From the NCBI GenBank assembly GCA_029856425.1, contig JAHQWZ010000030.1, forward strand, positions 1 through 12,344: DNA of 12,344 bases. Direction: 5' to 3'. The DNA is from Candidatus Thorarchaeota archaeon (GTDB lineage: Archaea > Asgardarchaeota > Thorarchaeia > Thorarchaeales > Thorarchaeaceae). Position 1 is the first letter of the stretch; each line of letters begins with the position of its first letter. The translations under genes were made by a program, and so were the position numbers. This document shows positions 1-7,116 of the stretch, piece by piece. The notes under the pieces are model-generated. The model was not told where the DNA came from and searched no databases. It worked only from the letters and a program-made list of their open reading frames with translations.

Positions 1-1047
1 GTCAGTGCTGCGGAATGGGTGGCCTATGATGGTGCGCCATGCCTTACTTGTCACACAGGTGACCCAATGGGTGATCATCCATACCAGGGTGGCTGGTGGT
101 CGACTTCTGCACATGCGGATTCTCTAGAGGACTTAAGGGCTAGTGGCCATGCGAGCGAAAGCTGCATGCACTGCATGACAGCTGAGGGTTCAATCTTCCT
201 AACAAACCCAGATGAGCTCGCTACCACTTCTCCCGATGTAGACGAAACATTCGCTGATGTCGATGGCAACTACAACGCCATAACCTGTCCTGCATGTCAT
301 GCAGTCCACTCAGACTGGACTGAACTATACGAAACTACCAAAGGTAGCGAAGATGTGCTGGCTCCAGGTTACATCAGAGCCACAAATGCAACAGAGCTCT
401 GTGGGCTTTGCCACATTGAGCTCAGGCATCCAATGTATGAAATCTACAAGGGAGGGCCTCATGACCTAGCTGGCGTTGAGTGTATTAGCTGCCACGGATA
501 TTCACTCACTAGACAGAGCGGAAATCCGTTCGTTAACCACAGCTTTGCACTCAATCTCACTGCCGCTTGCGGCCAGAGTGATTTCTGCCACATGGACACT
601 GAGGAATGGGCACTCGGTCAGTTGGAGATGATTCAGGACGCCTTTACGGCGCTCTCTACTGAGTTCTACTCTGAATCCGATGCTTTGAGAACCCTTATTC
701 TCGCCTACAATGACACAGCGGGAGCCGATCATACTCTTGTCGATGATCTCATTCTTGACATTGATAATGCAGAGTATGTATTCGACCTGCTTGGCTACGA
801 CAGATCGCAAGGATTCCATAATCCTGGGACTATCTTCGAGGAACTAAACGCTGCCTACAGAGATTTGCTGGAGGCCAAGGCGACTTTCTATGAGAGTGTT
901 CCCGAAGAAGTCACTGTGACTGTCACAAATACAATCACCACTACCGTTACTGTTATCGGTGCAGACACACTTCTCATCGTCGCTGGTAGTGTTGGTGGTA
1001 TTGTCATTGGTTTGGTTCTAGGAATTCTCGTCGGACGTCGACGATAG
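1..1047 (+). CDS. Membrane-anchored multiheme c-type cytochrome, NrfA/c552-like (5' partial)
   Basis: The frame is open from base 1 without a convincing start, so the N-terminus and probably a signal peptide lie upstream. Four standard CX2CH heme sites are visible at bases 40-54, 286-300, 400-414 and 481-495. Two odd sites are CMHCM at 163-177 and CX5CH (CGQSDFCH) at 568-591. After the hemes comes a helical region containing a GFHNP motif (about base 820), which resembles the C-terminal helices of NrfA/cytochrome c552 proteins, where such a His can be a distal heme ligand. Then come a Val/Thr-alternating stalk, one membrane helix and a final RRR, so the heme domain should face outside. It is a likely substrate of the Ccm proteins encoded to the right and may exchange electrons with menaquinone. 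Whether it is an enzyme or an electron carrier cannot be told; the NrfA-like catalytic CX2CK is not seen in the part present. Confidence 0.88.
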   Translation, partial: VSAAEWVAYDGAPCLTCHTGDPMGDHPYQGGWWSTSAHADSLEDLRASGHASESCMHCMTAEGSIFLTNPDELATTSPDVDETFADVDGNYNAITCPACHAVHSDWTELYETTKGSEDVLAPGYIRATNATELCGLCHIELRHPMYEIYKGGPHDLAGVECISCHGYSLTRQSGNPFVNHSFALNLTAACGQSDFCHMDTEEWALGQLEMIQDAFTALSTEFYSESDALRTLILAYNDTAGADHTLVDDLILDIDNAEYVFDLLGYDRSQGFHNPGTIFEELNAAYRDLLEAKATFYESVPEEVTVTVTNTITTTVTVIGADTLLIVAGSVGGIVIGLVLGILVGRRR

Positions 1048-1082
1048 AGCGAACAAGGTTGGAATTAACTCATGGGCGACTA

Positions 1083-1115
1083 CGGATGCATAAGCATCCG
1101 TTCCCCCTATTTTTT
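1083..1115 (+). terminator. Hairpin plus T-tract terminator after the cytochrome gene
   Basis: Perfect 7-bp arms CGGATGC (1083-1089) and GCATCCG (1094-1100) enclose the loop ATAA. A short C-run and six T (1110-1115) follow. It lies 36 bases past the cytochrome stop and well before the next gene, as expected for an end of transcription. A second, outer pair of arms (1068-1076 with 1118-1126) could enclose it. Confidence 0.6.
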
Positions 1116-1206
1116 CACCTATGAGTCCCGCATGCGTGACTAACGCTAGCAGTATGCCATTCGGATAACTTCAAATGGTCATCGACTTCGACCGCAGACT
1201 TATCTT

Positions 1207-1211
1207 AGGAG
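1207..1211 (+). promoter_or_regulatory. Shine-Dalgarno site deciding the start at 1223
   Basis: AGGAG lies 11 bases before the ATG at 1223. The upstream in-frame ATG at 1175 has no such site, and starting there would put 16 polar residues ahead of the signal peptide. Confidence 0.5.
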
Positions 1212-1222
1212 CTATTGATACA

Positions 1223-3445
1223 ATGTATCGAAATTTCATAGTTGTCACGATTATGATCCTAATCGTGGCTTCGAATACAATGACTGCAGAGCCATTGCCT
1301 GTTCATAACGGTTCTGCAATCCTGATAGAGGATATGCCATATCCTGCACAAGAAGAGACTCAGTTCAATGTGAGTTCTTACTATGACTTCGCTTTAGCAA
1401 CATCTGACATTATGATTGAACATCTCGTAGATGCAGACTATGGAACAGTATTCCATCTTGGTTTCGGTGACTGGAGCGCCACCGCATGGACAGCTCTCGG
1501 GGGACAGATTCCTGTTCAGAGTCTGATAGACTATTACTGGGCTATAGCATCCATGAGCAGAGTCTACAATATGACTGCTAACGCAACATTAGCTGAGATT
1601 TTGTCAAGGGCAGCTCTTACAATGGTTGAGCTTTTCTTGGATCCATCCTATCCTGGTTTCTATGTATATCGTCCAATAGGTTCTGCACACGTTAATCCTA
1701 CGATAGTCGATATAATGGAATCGAAAAGAGCTGGAATTCAAGCCTATGCCTATTACGCTCTTTCAATGGCGGAGTCTGCGAATTCGAGCCTTGATTTCTC
1801 TGCTGAAAAAGAATCAGCTATTAGAGCATTGACAGACATTCTCTATGATGACATATATGGGGGTCTCTCGTTCATTGCATACCGAAATGGTTCAGTGACT
1901 GATGATGTGCTGGAAACATATCCCAACAATGGCAAGCGACTTGATCATCTCGCTCTTGGAGCTCTTGCTCTGTTTGATGCGGGTACTGAGTATTCGAACT
2001 CCACAATGATATCCATGGCGGAGAACTCGGTTGATTTCATGGTTAGGCACATGAGGCAATACAATGAGAGTATTTACCAAGGCTTTAGGATTGCCACAAA
2101 TAGATCTGGTGGTGAGCCAAGTGTAGGCGCATTGTCCAGGCCTCCGTCCGTTGTTATAACTGACTTGAATGCAATGGCGATTCGAACCCTTTTGAGAGGC
2201 TATCAATTGACGGGTAATGGATCGCTCCTGAATTGGGCTGAAGAAGCACATGATGCACTCTTGTCCTACAACTGGGATCAGACATTCGGTGCATGGTACG
2301 CAGAAACGCTGAATGGCGTTCCTTATGCTCCCACAGATTATGAAGGTACAGAGACTTACAAAGCAACCGAGATTCAGTTTCAGATGGTTCGGGCAGAGGA
2401 GGAACTGTACGAAGCGACTTTGGATACATTCTACATACAGCTAATAATCGATACATTAGATATAGTCCTATCAAAGCTCTGGGATAAGATCAATGGAGGA
2501 TTCTATGCAAACGGGGACCAGGAGTTTACAGTCTTCGACGAGGAATGGCAGTATCATTACACGGGAGTCCAGGCATTAGGAATGCTCGCATTAGAGCGAA
2601 TCTGGAGTTATGGTCTTCCGGTTGTTTCGTATGTTCGCGTGACTCCAACAAATCCTCGTCCTATTGATGATATTACCTTCCTAGCTACAGTACTGGATGC
2701 TGATGGTGTAGACACTGTCATTGCTAATTGCAGCATATCTCATGGTGGAGATACAAATGTGACATTAATTGAGCTTATGCCAAGTCCAGGTTTTGGAGGC
2801 GTGTACAACACCACAATTGACGCCATGACTGATGGCACTCAAGTTAACTTCGTGATAGTAGCTAACGACACTCTCGGCAAGACCTTCATTGCTGGCTCGT
2901 ATTATTTCACCGTACGTGAGGACATCTGGGAACCCGTCGTCTTACTAAGAACGGTATATCCACCCGATGAGGTTAGAGTTGGCGATAATGTAATCGTTGA
3001 GTTTGGAACCTATGAGTTTCCCACGCATTGTTTCCTCACTTACTTCCAGCTATTTTGGAAGGTGAATGATGGTACGTACGAGCCAAAGAACTTCACATTA
3101 GTTGGAGCAGATGAGGAATATCTGGTATGGCAAGTAGAGCTTGGTAGCTTCGTTCAAGGTGATGTGGTTTCATACTATAGTGTCGCTGAAGACGAGTCGG
3201 GCAATGTGGGCGAAAGCGCCTTCTATAGATTGACAATTCTTGGACCACCCATATTTGTAACACCCTGGTCTCAATGGCAGACTGCTGCCGCTATAGGCCT
3301 TGTTGTGGCACCTGGTGTTGGATACGGCATAACAAGAATTCGACGAGAACGATCTCTTTCCACTCAGAGGGAGCTAAAGAAGGAGGCTCGCAAGAGGTCC
3401 ACAAAAAAGAAACCGAGGCAAAGAAGGTCGACAAGAGGAGCATAA
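1223..3445 (+). CDS. Secreted, membrane-anchored protein with a six-repeat alpha/alpha-toroid domain and two beta-sandwich domains
   Basis: This is a 740-residue surface protein of unknown activity. A signal peptide (about residues 1-22, ending NTMTA) is followed by a helical domain with six spaced motifs of the form D-x-x-[YFN]-x-G-[FW], at about residues 70, 140, 209, 282, 352 and 421. Steps of 69-73 residues indicate an (alpha/alpha)6 barrel like those of N-acylglucosamine 2-epimerases, YyaL-type proteins and many glycosidases. Two Ig/FN3-like beta regions follow (about 467-564 and 570-674), then one membrane helix (about 685-706) and a cytoplasmic tail rich in Lys/Arg. About 15 N-x-S/T sequons fit an N-glycosylated archaeal exoprotein. 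It has only two, well separated, cysteines and no CXXC, so it is not a CcmG or CcmH. The ccmF start is 18 bases downstream, which suggests co-transcription. A carbohydrate- or cell-wall-active role is possible, but no catalytic residues could be assigned. Confidence 0.8.
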   Translation: MYRNFIVVTIMILIVASNTMTAEPLPVHNGSAILIEDMPYPAQEETQFNVSSYYDFALATSDIMIEHLVDADYGTVFHLGFGDWSATAWTALGGQIPVQSLIDYYWAIASMSRVYNMTANATLAEILSRAALTMVELFLDPSYPGFYVYRPIGSAHVNPTIVDIMESKRAGIQAYAYYALSMAESANSSLDFSAEKESAIRALTDILYDDIYGGLSFIAYRNGSVTDDVLETYPNNGKRLDHLALGALALFDAGTEYSNSTMISMAENSVDFMVRHMRQYNESIYQGFRIATNRSGGEPSVGALSRPPSVVITDLNAMAIRTLLRGYQLTGNGSLLNWAEEAHDALLSYNWDQTFGAWYAETLNGVPYAPTDYEGTETYKATEIQFQMVRAEEELYEATLDTFYIQLIIDTLDIVLSKLWDKINGGFYANGDQEFTVFDEEWQYHYTGVQALGMLALERIWSYGLPVVSYVRVTPTNPRPIDDITFLATVLDADGVDTVIANCSISHGGDTNVTLIELMPSPGFGGVYNTTIDAMTDGTQVNFVIVANDTLGKTFIAGSYYFTVREDIWEPVVLLRTVYPPDEVRVGDNVIVEFGTYEFPTHCFLTYFQLFWKVNDGTYEPKNFTLVGADEEYLVWQVELGSFVQGDVVSYYSVAEDESGNVGESAFYRLTILGPPIFVTPWSQWQTAAAIGLVVAPGVGYGITRIRRERSLSTQRELKKEARKRSTKKKPRQRRSTRGA

Positions 3446-3447
3446 CA

Positions 3448-3453
3448 AAGGAG
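3448..3453 (+). promoter_or_regulatory. Shine-Dalgarno site for ccmF
   Basis: AAGGAG lies 10 bases before the ATG at 3464 and just past the preceding stop at 3445, consistent with both genes being read from one transcript. Confidence 0.6.
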
Positions 3454-3463
3454 AGATTGCAGA

Positions 3464-5533
3464 ATGGACATTGGTACGATATTGCTCATTATAGCAGCAG
3501 GAGCTGGTGTGATTGACATTGCCATCCTACTATTGGGACCTAGGATTAGAAATTATGATACTATCTCTATGATGTTTGTATCAGTAGGAACTCTCGCTGC
3601 CCTAGGTTCGGCATTCTATATGTTAAGTCTAATTTTCGGGAATCAGTTTCAATATGATTATGTGTATTTAACAACGGATTCAACTTCTGTTTGGTGGCTT
3701 AAGATTTCCTCACTTTGGGCTGGGCAACAAGGCTCACTACTATTCTGGACTGCCATTTCATTTCTCTTAGTGATGACTTACAGAATGGTCCTTCGAGGAT
3801 ATGAAGATGATACAATTGTGTACAGAGGCGCAATTCTTGTCGCGTTGCAGACAGTATTGATTGCAGCAAATGCATTAACATCAGATCCGTTCCAATTAGT
3901 TGTTGGAAGCATTCCTTCTGAAGGCTTGGGACTTAATCCTCTTTTGAGTACATTTTGGAACGCCATCCATCCGCCTATTGTATTCATTGCCTACGCAATT
4001 GCTGTGATACCATTCTCTGTCAAGCTAGCGGGCTTTACTGTACGCTCTGAGGAGCGAAATGCTGAGCCTATACCCGCTCTGGAGTTTCTTACCCGATTCA
4101 TGACAGTAGCCTCATGGCTTATACTCTCCCTGGGAATTGCAATTGGAGCCTACTGGGCATACACAGTTTTAGGATGGGGCGGATATTGGGCATGGGATCC
4201 CGTAGAAACCACCTCTCTTGTTCCTTGGTTGCTTCTGACAGCATACTTCCATGCGAACGCTATTTTCAAAAGAAATGATGTTCTGAGAGACTCATTCCTA
4301 GTATTCACCTATGTGACAGTGATATACGCCACTTGGGTGACTAGGAGTGGCGTTCTCAATTCCGTACATGGGTTCTCAATCACTTTAGTCAGCTGGACAA
4401 TGCTTGCAACTGTTCTATTCAACTTCTTGCTAGCTACTCTGCTCACCATAAGAGCAGGCTATATTGATTTGCAGGATGAAGACGATGATCAGGGTTGGAG
4501 TTTCTTCTCTCTATCCAACATCAGGGATTTCTCCCTAAAAGTCGCCTTGATTGGTATTTTGGTCATTCTCACCACATCAGTGTCTGGAGTCGTGTTGCCT
4601 GCGGCAATCAATCTTGGCGAAGCCATTATTGATCCACTTGGCTTTACCGAGAACATGGTTTCAGTGGGGTTGGAGTTCTTCAGGGCTGGATTCTATCTAG
4701 GCTCACTTTTTCTCATAGCTTCAGCATTCTACTGCATGAGAAGCACACTCTTCCGTATGAAGCTGAAATCGATTCTGGTAATGGCTCTAATCGGTGTTGG
4801 CGCGGTACTGGCTATTCTAACAGTCACCATCGAACAAGCTCTGCCTACGTTTTATTGGCCAGCTAATGCATTGATACCCTTGGGTCTGGGAGGCGTTGCA
4901 TATCTTGTTATTGCCTTTGCCCGTACATTGGCAGGCAGAGAGGGTGGCGCATTCACAATGAGGCGAATGGGCCGACTAATGCTCCACTTGGGTCTCGTAG
5001 TTCTACTGCTTGGTGTCTTCCTGAGTGAAAACGTAGTAATCGATCAACGCAATTCTTACCTAGAGGGTGATTCAGCACAGCTAGGTGCATCAGGCATTGA
5101 GATGGGAGTGGCTGACATAAATTTGGTATATTGGAATGATCAATACGATTTTGAAATGCGTGTTCTTGTGCAAATAGTGGAAGGGGGTTCCGCTTGGCTC
5201 GGCGTAATAGTCGTTAAGGGAAATCCGCTATGGCAGCAGGTGTCACAAGAGGTATTTGTACAATCAACCGCATTCAGGGATGTGTTTGTATCAGTCCGAA
5301 CTTTCAATCAACTTGGTCCAGGCACATACACTGTAGATCTTGAATCAAGGGTTCTTCCTCTGGTTTCATTTGTTTGGCTTGGCACCTTCCTAATGATAAT
5401 GGCCCTGCTACCTTTGAATGCCATGGAGTTCTCTAATCTCAGAAAAGCCCTCAAAGGAAAGCATGAAGATCTCTACGGTTCTGAAGAAGACAAACTGGAA
5501 CATGAAATCCCAATATCTGCTGAAAATGAATGA
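3464..5533 (+). CDS. ccmF: Cytochrome c heme lyase CcmF
   Basis: CcmF is the membrane ligase that takes heme from CcmE and joins it to the CXXCH cysteines of apocytochromes outside the membrane. The product is a 689-residue polytopic protein, close to the usual CcmF length. The tryptophan-rich WWD motif is at residues 238-255 (WGGYWAWDPVE... then PW). The four conserved histidines are all present: H169 in an HPP motif, H263 just after the WWD segment, H302 in SVHGF, and H508 in the LMLHLG helix. These match the heme-b and WWD-domain ligands of the E. coli protein. The C-terminal external domain and last helix are present, so the gene looks whole. It stands apart from the other ccm genes and on the opposite strand, behind the toroid-protein gene. 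CcmC and CcsA also carry WWD motifs, but length and the four His favour CcmF. Confidence 0.95.
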   Translation: MDIGTILLIIAAGAGVIDIAILLLGPRIRNYDTISMMFVSVGTLAALGSAFYMLSLIFGNQFQYDYVYLTTDSTSVWWLKISSLWAGQQGSLLFWTAISFLLVMTYRMVLRGYEDDTIVYRGAILVALQTVLIAANALTSDPFQLVVGSIPSEGLGLNPLLSTFWNAIHPPIVFIAYAIAVIPFSVKLAGFTVRSEERNAEPIPALEFLTRFMTVASWLILSLGIAIGAYWAYTVLGWGGYWAWDPVETTSLVPWLLLTAYFHANAIFKRNDVLRDSFLVFTYVTVIYATWVTRSGVLNSVHGFSITLVSWTMLATVLFNFLLATLLTIRAGYIDLQDEDDDQGWSFFSLSNIRDFSLKVALIGILVILTTSVSGVVLPAAINLGEAIIDPLGFTENMVSVGLEFFRAGFYLGSLFLIASAFYCMRSTLFRMKLKSILVMALIGVGAVLAILTVTIEQALPTFYWPANALIPLGLGGVAYLVIAFARTLAGREGGAFTMRRMGRLMLHLGLVVLLLGVFLSENVVIDQRNSYLEGDSAQLGASGIEMGVADINLVYWNDQYDFEMRVLVQIVEGGSAWLGVIVVKGNPLWQQVSQEVFVQSTAFRDVFVSVRTFNQLGPGTYTVDLESRVLPLVSFVWLGTFLMIMALLPLNAMEFSNLRKALKGKHEDLYGSEEDKLEHEIPISAENE

Positions 5534-5556
5534 TATTGGCCATGATACAACCCTCT

Positions 5557-5600
5557 ATGCCACTAAAGCGTTAATTTTAGTGGCATTCATTTTCTTTTTT
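5557..5600 (+). terminator. Hairpin plus T-tract terminator after ccmF
   Basis: Perfect 11-bp arms ATGCCACTAAA (5557-5567) and TTTAGTGGCAT (5576-5586) enclose an 8-base loop. The run TTTTCTTTTTT (5590-5600) follows. It starts 24 bases past the ccmF stop and should end the toroid-protein/ccmF transcript. A 36-codon frame (5526-5636) crosses it, but its hydrophobic core is encoded by the T-tract itself. Confidence 0.75.
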
Positions 5601-5607
5601 ATTATAG

Positions 5608-5618
5608 CGAAACTTAAG
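5608..5618 (+). promoter_or_regulatory. Candidate archaeal BRE/TATA promoter of the flavoprotein gene
   Basis: CGAAACTTAAG has a purine-rich BRE-like CGAAA followed by a TATA-like TTAAG. Transcription would start about 26 bases on, near 5642, leaving a leader of about 33 bases with a Shine-Dalgarno site before the ATG at 5675. A very similar string lies upstream of the polyprenyl synthase gene. Confidence 0.35.
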
Positions 5619-5674
5619 AACTTGGTTACAAATTGAATCTCATGCCAGCATAACTGCTAGTCGAAGGTTTCAAT

Positions 5675-6307
5675 ATGGCACGGGTTTTAGGCATATCCGG
5701 AAGCAATAGACAAGGCGGCAATACCTCAACACTTGTTGAAACTGCTCTTAAAGCAGCAGAGGAGTTTGGAGCTGATATCGATTTCATAGAGATTGCTGAC
5801 GTGGAGATCACCCCCTGCAAACATGGCCTGAACTGCTACGAGCTTGGTCGGTGTATTCAAAATGATGGACTTAACTCTATCATCGAAAAGATGTCAAAGG
5901 CACATGGAATCATTTTCGGGAGTCCAGTTCATTACTCGAGTGTGACTTCACAGATGAAGAATTTCATTGACCGAGCAGGCCGCTTTGCTCATCTAGAGGG
6001 AAAGGTTGGTGCGGCATTTGTTGTAGCGAGGAAGTCGGGTGCAGATACTGCTTTGAATCAATTGATTTTCTTTATGCTTGTGAAAGAGATGATCATCCCG
6101 GGGGGGGTGTCTTGGCCTATAGGATTTGCTCTTAACGTCGGCGATATCAGAAATGACATGGAAGCCATGCGAATGGCAGAACAGACTGGTAGGCGTGTCG
6201 CTGCCCTCTCAGATATTATCGCTAAGCTACCTGTACCCTGGCATTACGAGCCTCGTCCTCCCGATGAGAAGACGAGATTCGGAGATGAGTGGAGGACTGC
6301 GGATTAG
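5675..6307 (+). CDS. Flavodoxin-fold NAD(P)H-dependent FMN reductase / iron-sulfur-flavoprotein-like protein
   Basis: This 210-residue cytoplasmic protein has the N-terminal FMN phosphate-binding loop of the NADPH-dependent FMN reductase family (GISGSNRQGGNTSTL, residues 6-20) and the second flavin segment GSPVHYSSVTSQMKNFIDR (82-100). Cysteines C48, C54 and C60 form CX5CX5C where iron-sulfur flavoproteins and relatives usually carry a tighter cluster motif (CX2CX2C...C), so cluster binding is doubtful. It probably transfers electrons from NAD(P)H through FMN; the partner is unknown. The start has GAAGG seven bases upstream. The gene stands alone between a terminator and the convergent ccmE, whose stop overlaps its own by four bases. 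A role in cytochrome maturation is only suggested by position; the protein has no signal peptide. An in-frame run of eight G lies at 6100-6107. Confidence 0.85.
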   Translation: MARVLGISGSNRQGGNTSTLVETALKAAEEFGADIDFIEIADVEITPCKHGLNCYELGRCIQNDGLNSIIEKMSKAHGIIFGSPVHYSSVTSQMKNFIDRAGRFAHLEGKVGAAFVVARKSGADTALNQLIFFMLVKEMIIPGGVSWPIGFALNVGDIRNDMEAMRMAEQTGRRVAALSDIIAKLPVPWHYEPRPPDEKTRFGDEWRTAD

Positions 6308-6723
6308 GTATTAGTAGTAGCTGTTTCGTACTTGCTTGGGCACTTCGCAAGGATTTGAGATGCACGAATTAGCAGCTGCTCGCTCTCTTCGAGGACACCT
6401 ATCGCTACCATCTCTTGTCCGTCTGTAAGTGTCGGGAGGTCAGCTTCAACAATAACCAATAAGGTGTGATTATCCCCTTCAAGAATAAGTGTTACATTTC
6501 CAGGATTGATTGAGATGGAACCTGGCTGGAGAGTTCCTTTCACCTGAATGGTTCGTCCCGCATAGGCTTCAGGATTCTCCACCACGGCGTCAACGCTGAC
6601 ATAGGGATCAACAAAGAAAGTGAGCATCCCATATCCAACTAGCCCAACAACTATAGTCAGAATACCAGCAACGAGAATCATGCGTTTCTTCCTTGTCATT
6701 GCTAGTAACGGAACCAAACTCAT
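6304..6723 (-). CDS. ccmE: Heme chaperone CcmE, cysteine (CxxxY) type
   Basis: CcmE binds heme covalently outside the membrane and hands it to CcmF. The 139-residue product has an N-terminal membrane anchor (about 15-37) and a beta-barrel domain with the pattern GTLQPGSI. The segment LAKCPSKY (C128, Y132) aligns with E. coli LAKHDENY, where the His carries heme. Here it is Cys, the CxxxY form known from archaea and Desulfovibrio-type Ccm systems. The ATG at 6723 is preferred to the GTG at 6732 because AGGAG lies exactly 8 bases before it, inside the end of the upstream gene, and the GTG would overlap that gene. It is last in the ccmABC-ORF128-ccmE order, so translation is probably coupled. 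The product has the normal family length. Confidence 0.92.
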   Translation of the reverse strand: MSLVPLLAMTRKKRMILVAGILTIVVGLVGYGMLTFFVDPYVSVDAVVENPEAYAGRTIQVKGTLQPGSISINPGNVTLILEGDNHTLLVIVEADLPTLTDGQEMVAIGVLEESEQLLIRASQILAKCPSKYETATTNT

Positions 6724-6728
6724 AATGA

Positions 6729-7115
6729 TCACTCCTGACTCATATCTGATGCAACCTTATCCAAGGACGTCTCAATTGCCTCCATGCTTGCCATCTGCCA
6801 GAACAGTATGATAAACACTCCAGCCCATATTACAATTGCCATTGGAAAGAGTGGGATCGGTATCCACACAAACAAGCCAGCTAGCAGGACTATCGCACCA
6901 ATCAATTCGAGTATGAGTGCTACATACACCGGTATCTTGCTTAGCATCCTTGGTAGGTTTGTGCTATAGCCGCTTACGGAAGCAAGTGTTGTAATCGTTT
7001 TATTGAGCCCAGTCATTCTTATGAATAGCCAGAAAAGCAGGGAAAATGTTCCAACCCATAGTATAACCGCTACTGTGAAGAGCTCATTTGAAAGGATAAT
7101 CTCTGGTGACTGCAT
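6729..7115 (-). CDS. Small three-helix membrane protein in the ccmD position, apparently two CcmD-like units
   Basis: The 128-residue product lies between ccmC and ccmE, exactly where bacterial operons carry ccmD, whose short one-helix product helps release holo-CcmE from CcmC. I see three membrane helices: about residues 13-34, 62-85 and 90-108. Helices 1 and 3 with their following amphipathic segments align with each other (13-47 with 90-124, 11 of 35 identical) and share A-x3-W-x-G-x-F-x2-LFW. That pattern resembles the AYxVIWLGLF type of small CcmD-family proteins. The linking helix lets both units run in the same direction, and Arg/Lys between helices 1 and 2 put that loop inside. The ATG at 7115 is chosen because AGGAG lies 8 bases upstream; the ccmC stop is one base before it. 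The CcmD assignment is inference, and a plain uncharacterised membrane protein is the alternative. Confidence 0.8.
   Translation of the reverse strand: MQSPEIILSNELFTVAVILWVGTFSLLFWLFIRMTGLNKTITTLASVSGYSTNLPRMLSKIPVYVALILELIGAIVLLAGLFVWIPIPLFPMAIVIWAGVFIILFWQMASMEAIETSLDKVASDMSQE
6732..6736 (-). promoter_or_regulatory. Shine-Dalgarno site deciding the ccmE start
   Basis: AGGAG (minus strand) lies within the last codons of the upstream gene, 8 bases before the ATG at 6723. It is too close to the GTG at 6732 to serve that codon. Confidence 0.6.
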
Positions 7116-7116
7116 T

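Noticed and set aside
502..819. 105-codon minus-strand open frame inside the cytochrome gene
   Set aside because: It lies entirely inside a gene with clear heme motifs, has no Shine-Dalgarno site that I could find and no recognisable product.
1892..2474. Two minus-strand open frames of 119 and 106 codons inside the toroid-protein gene
   Set aside because: Their composition is unlike a real protein and the plus-strand frame carries regular repeats and sequons across the region.
1223..3445. The toroid protein as a CcmH/CcmG replacement because it precedes ccmF
   Set aside because: It has no CXXC and only two distant cysteines, and its fold signature is an alpha/alpha barrel, so thiol chemistry on apocytochrome is not supported.
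5526..5636. A 36-codon frame (start MNDIGHDTTLYA) overlapping the ccmF stop by 8 bases and encoding one hydrophobic helix, at first a ccmD candidate
   Set aside because: It runs through the 11-bp hairpin and T-tract of the ccmF terminator; the hydrophobic FIFFFII core is a translation of that T-rich stretch, and no Shine-Dalgarno site precedes it.
6100..6107. G8 run in the flavoprotein gene as a phase-variation or frameshift site
   Set aside because: The frame reads through intact with good family similarity on both sides, and there is no second frame continuing the protein. A single G8 run is too little evidence.
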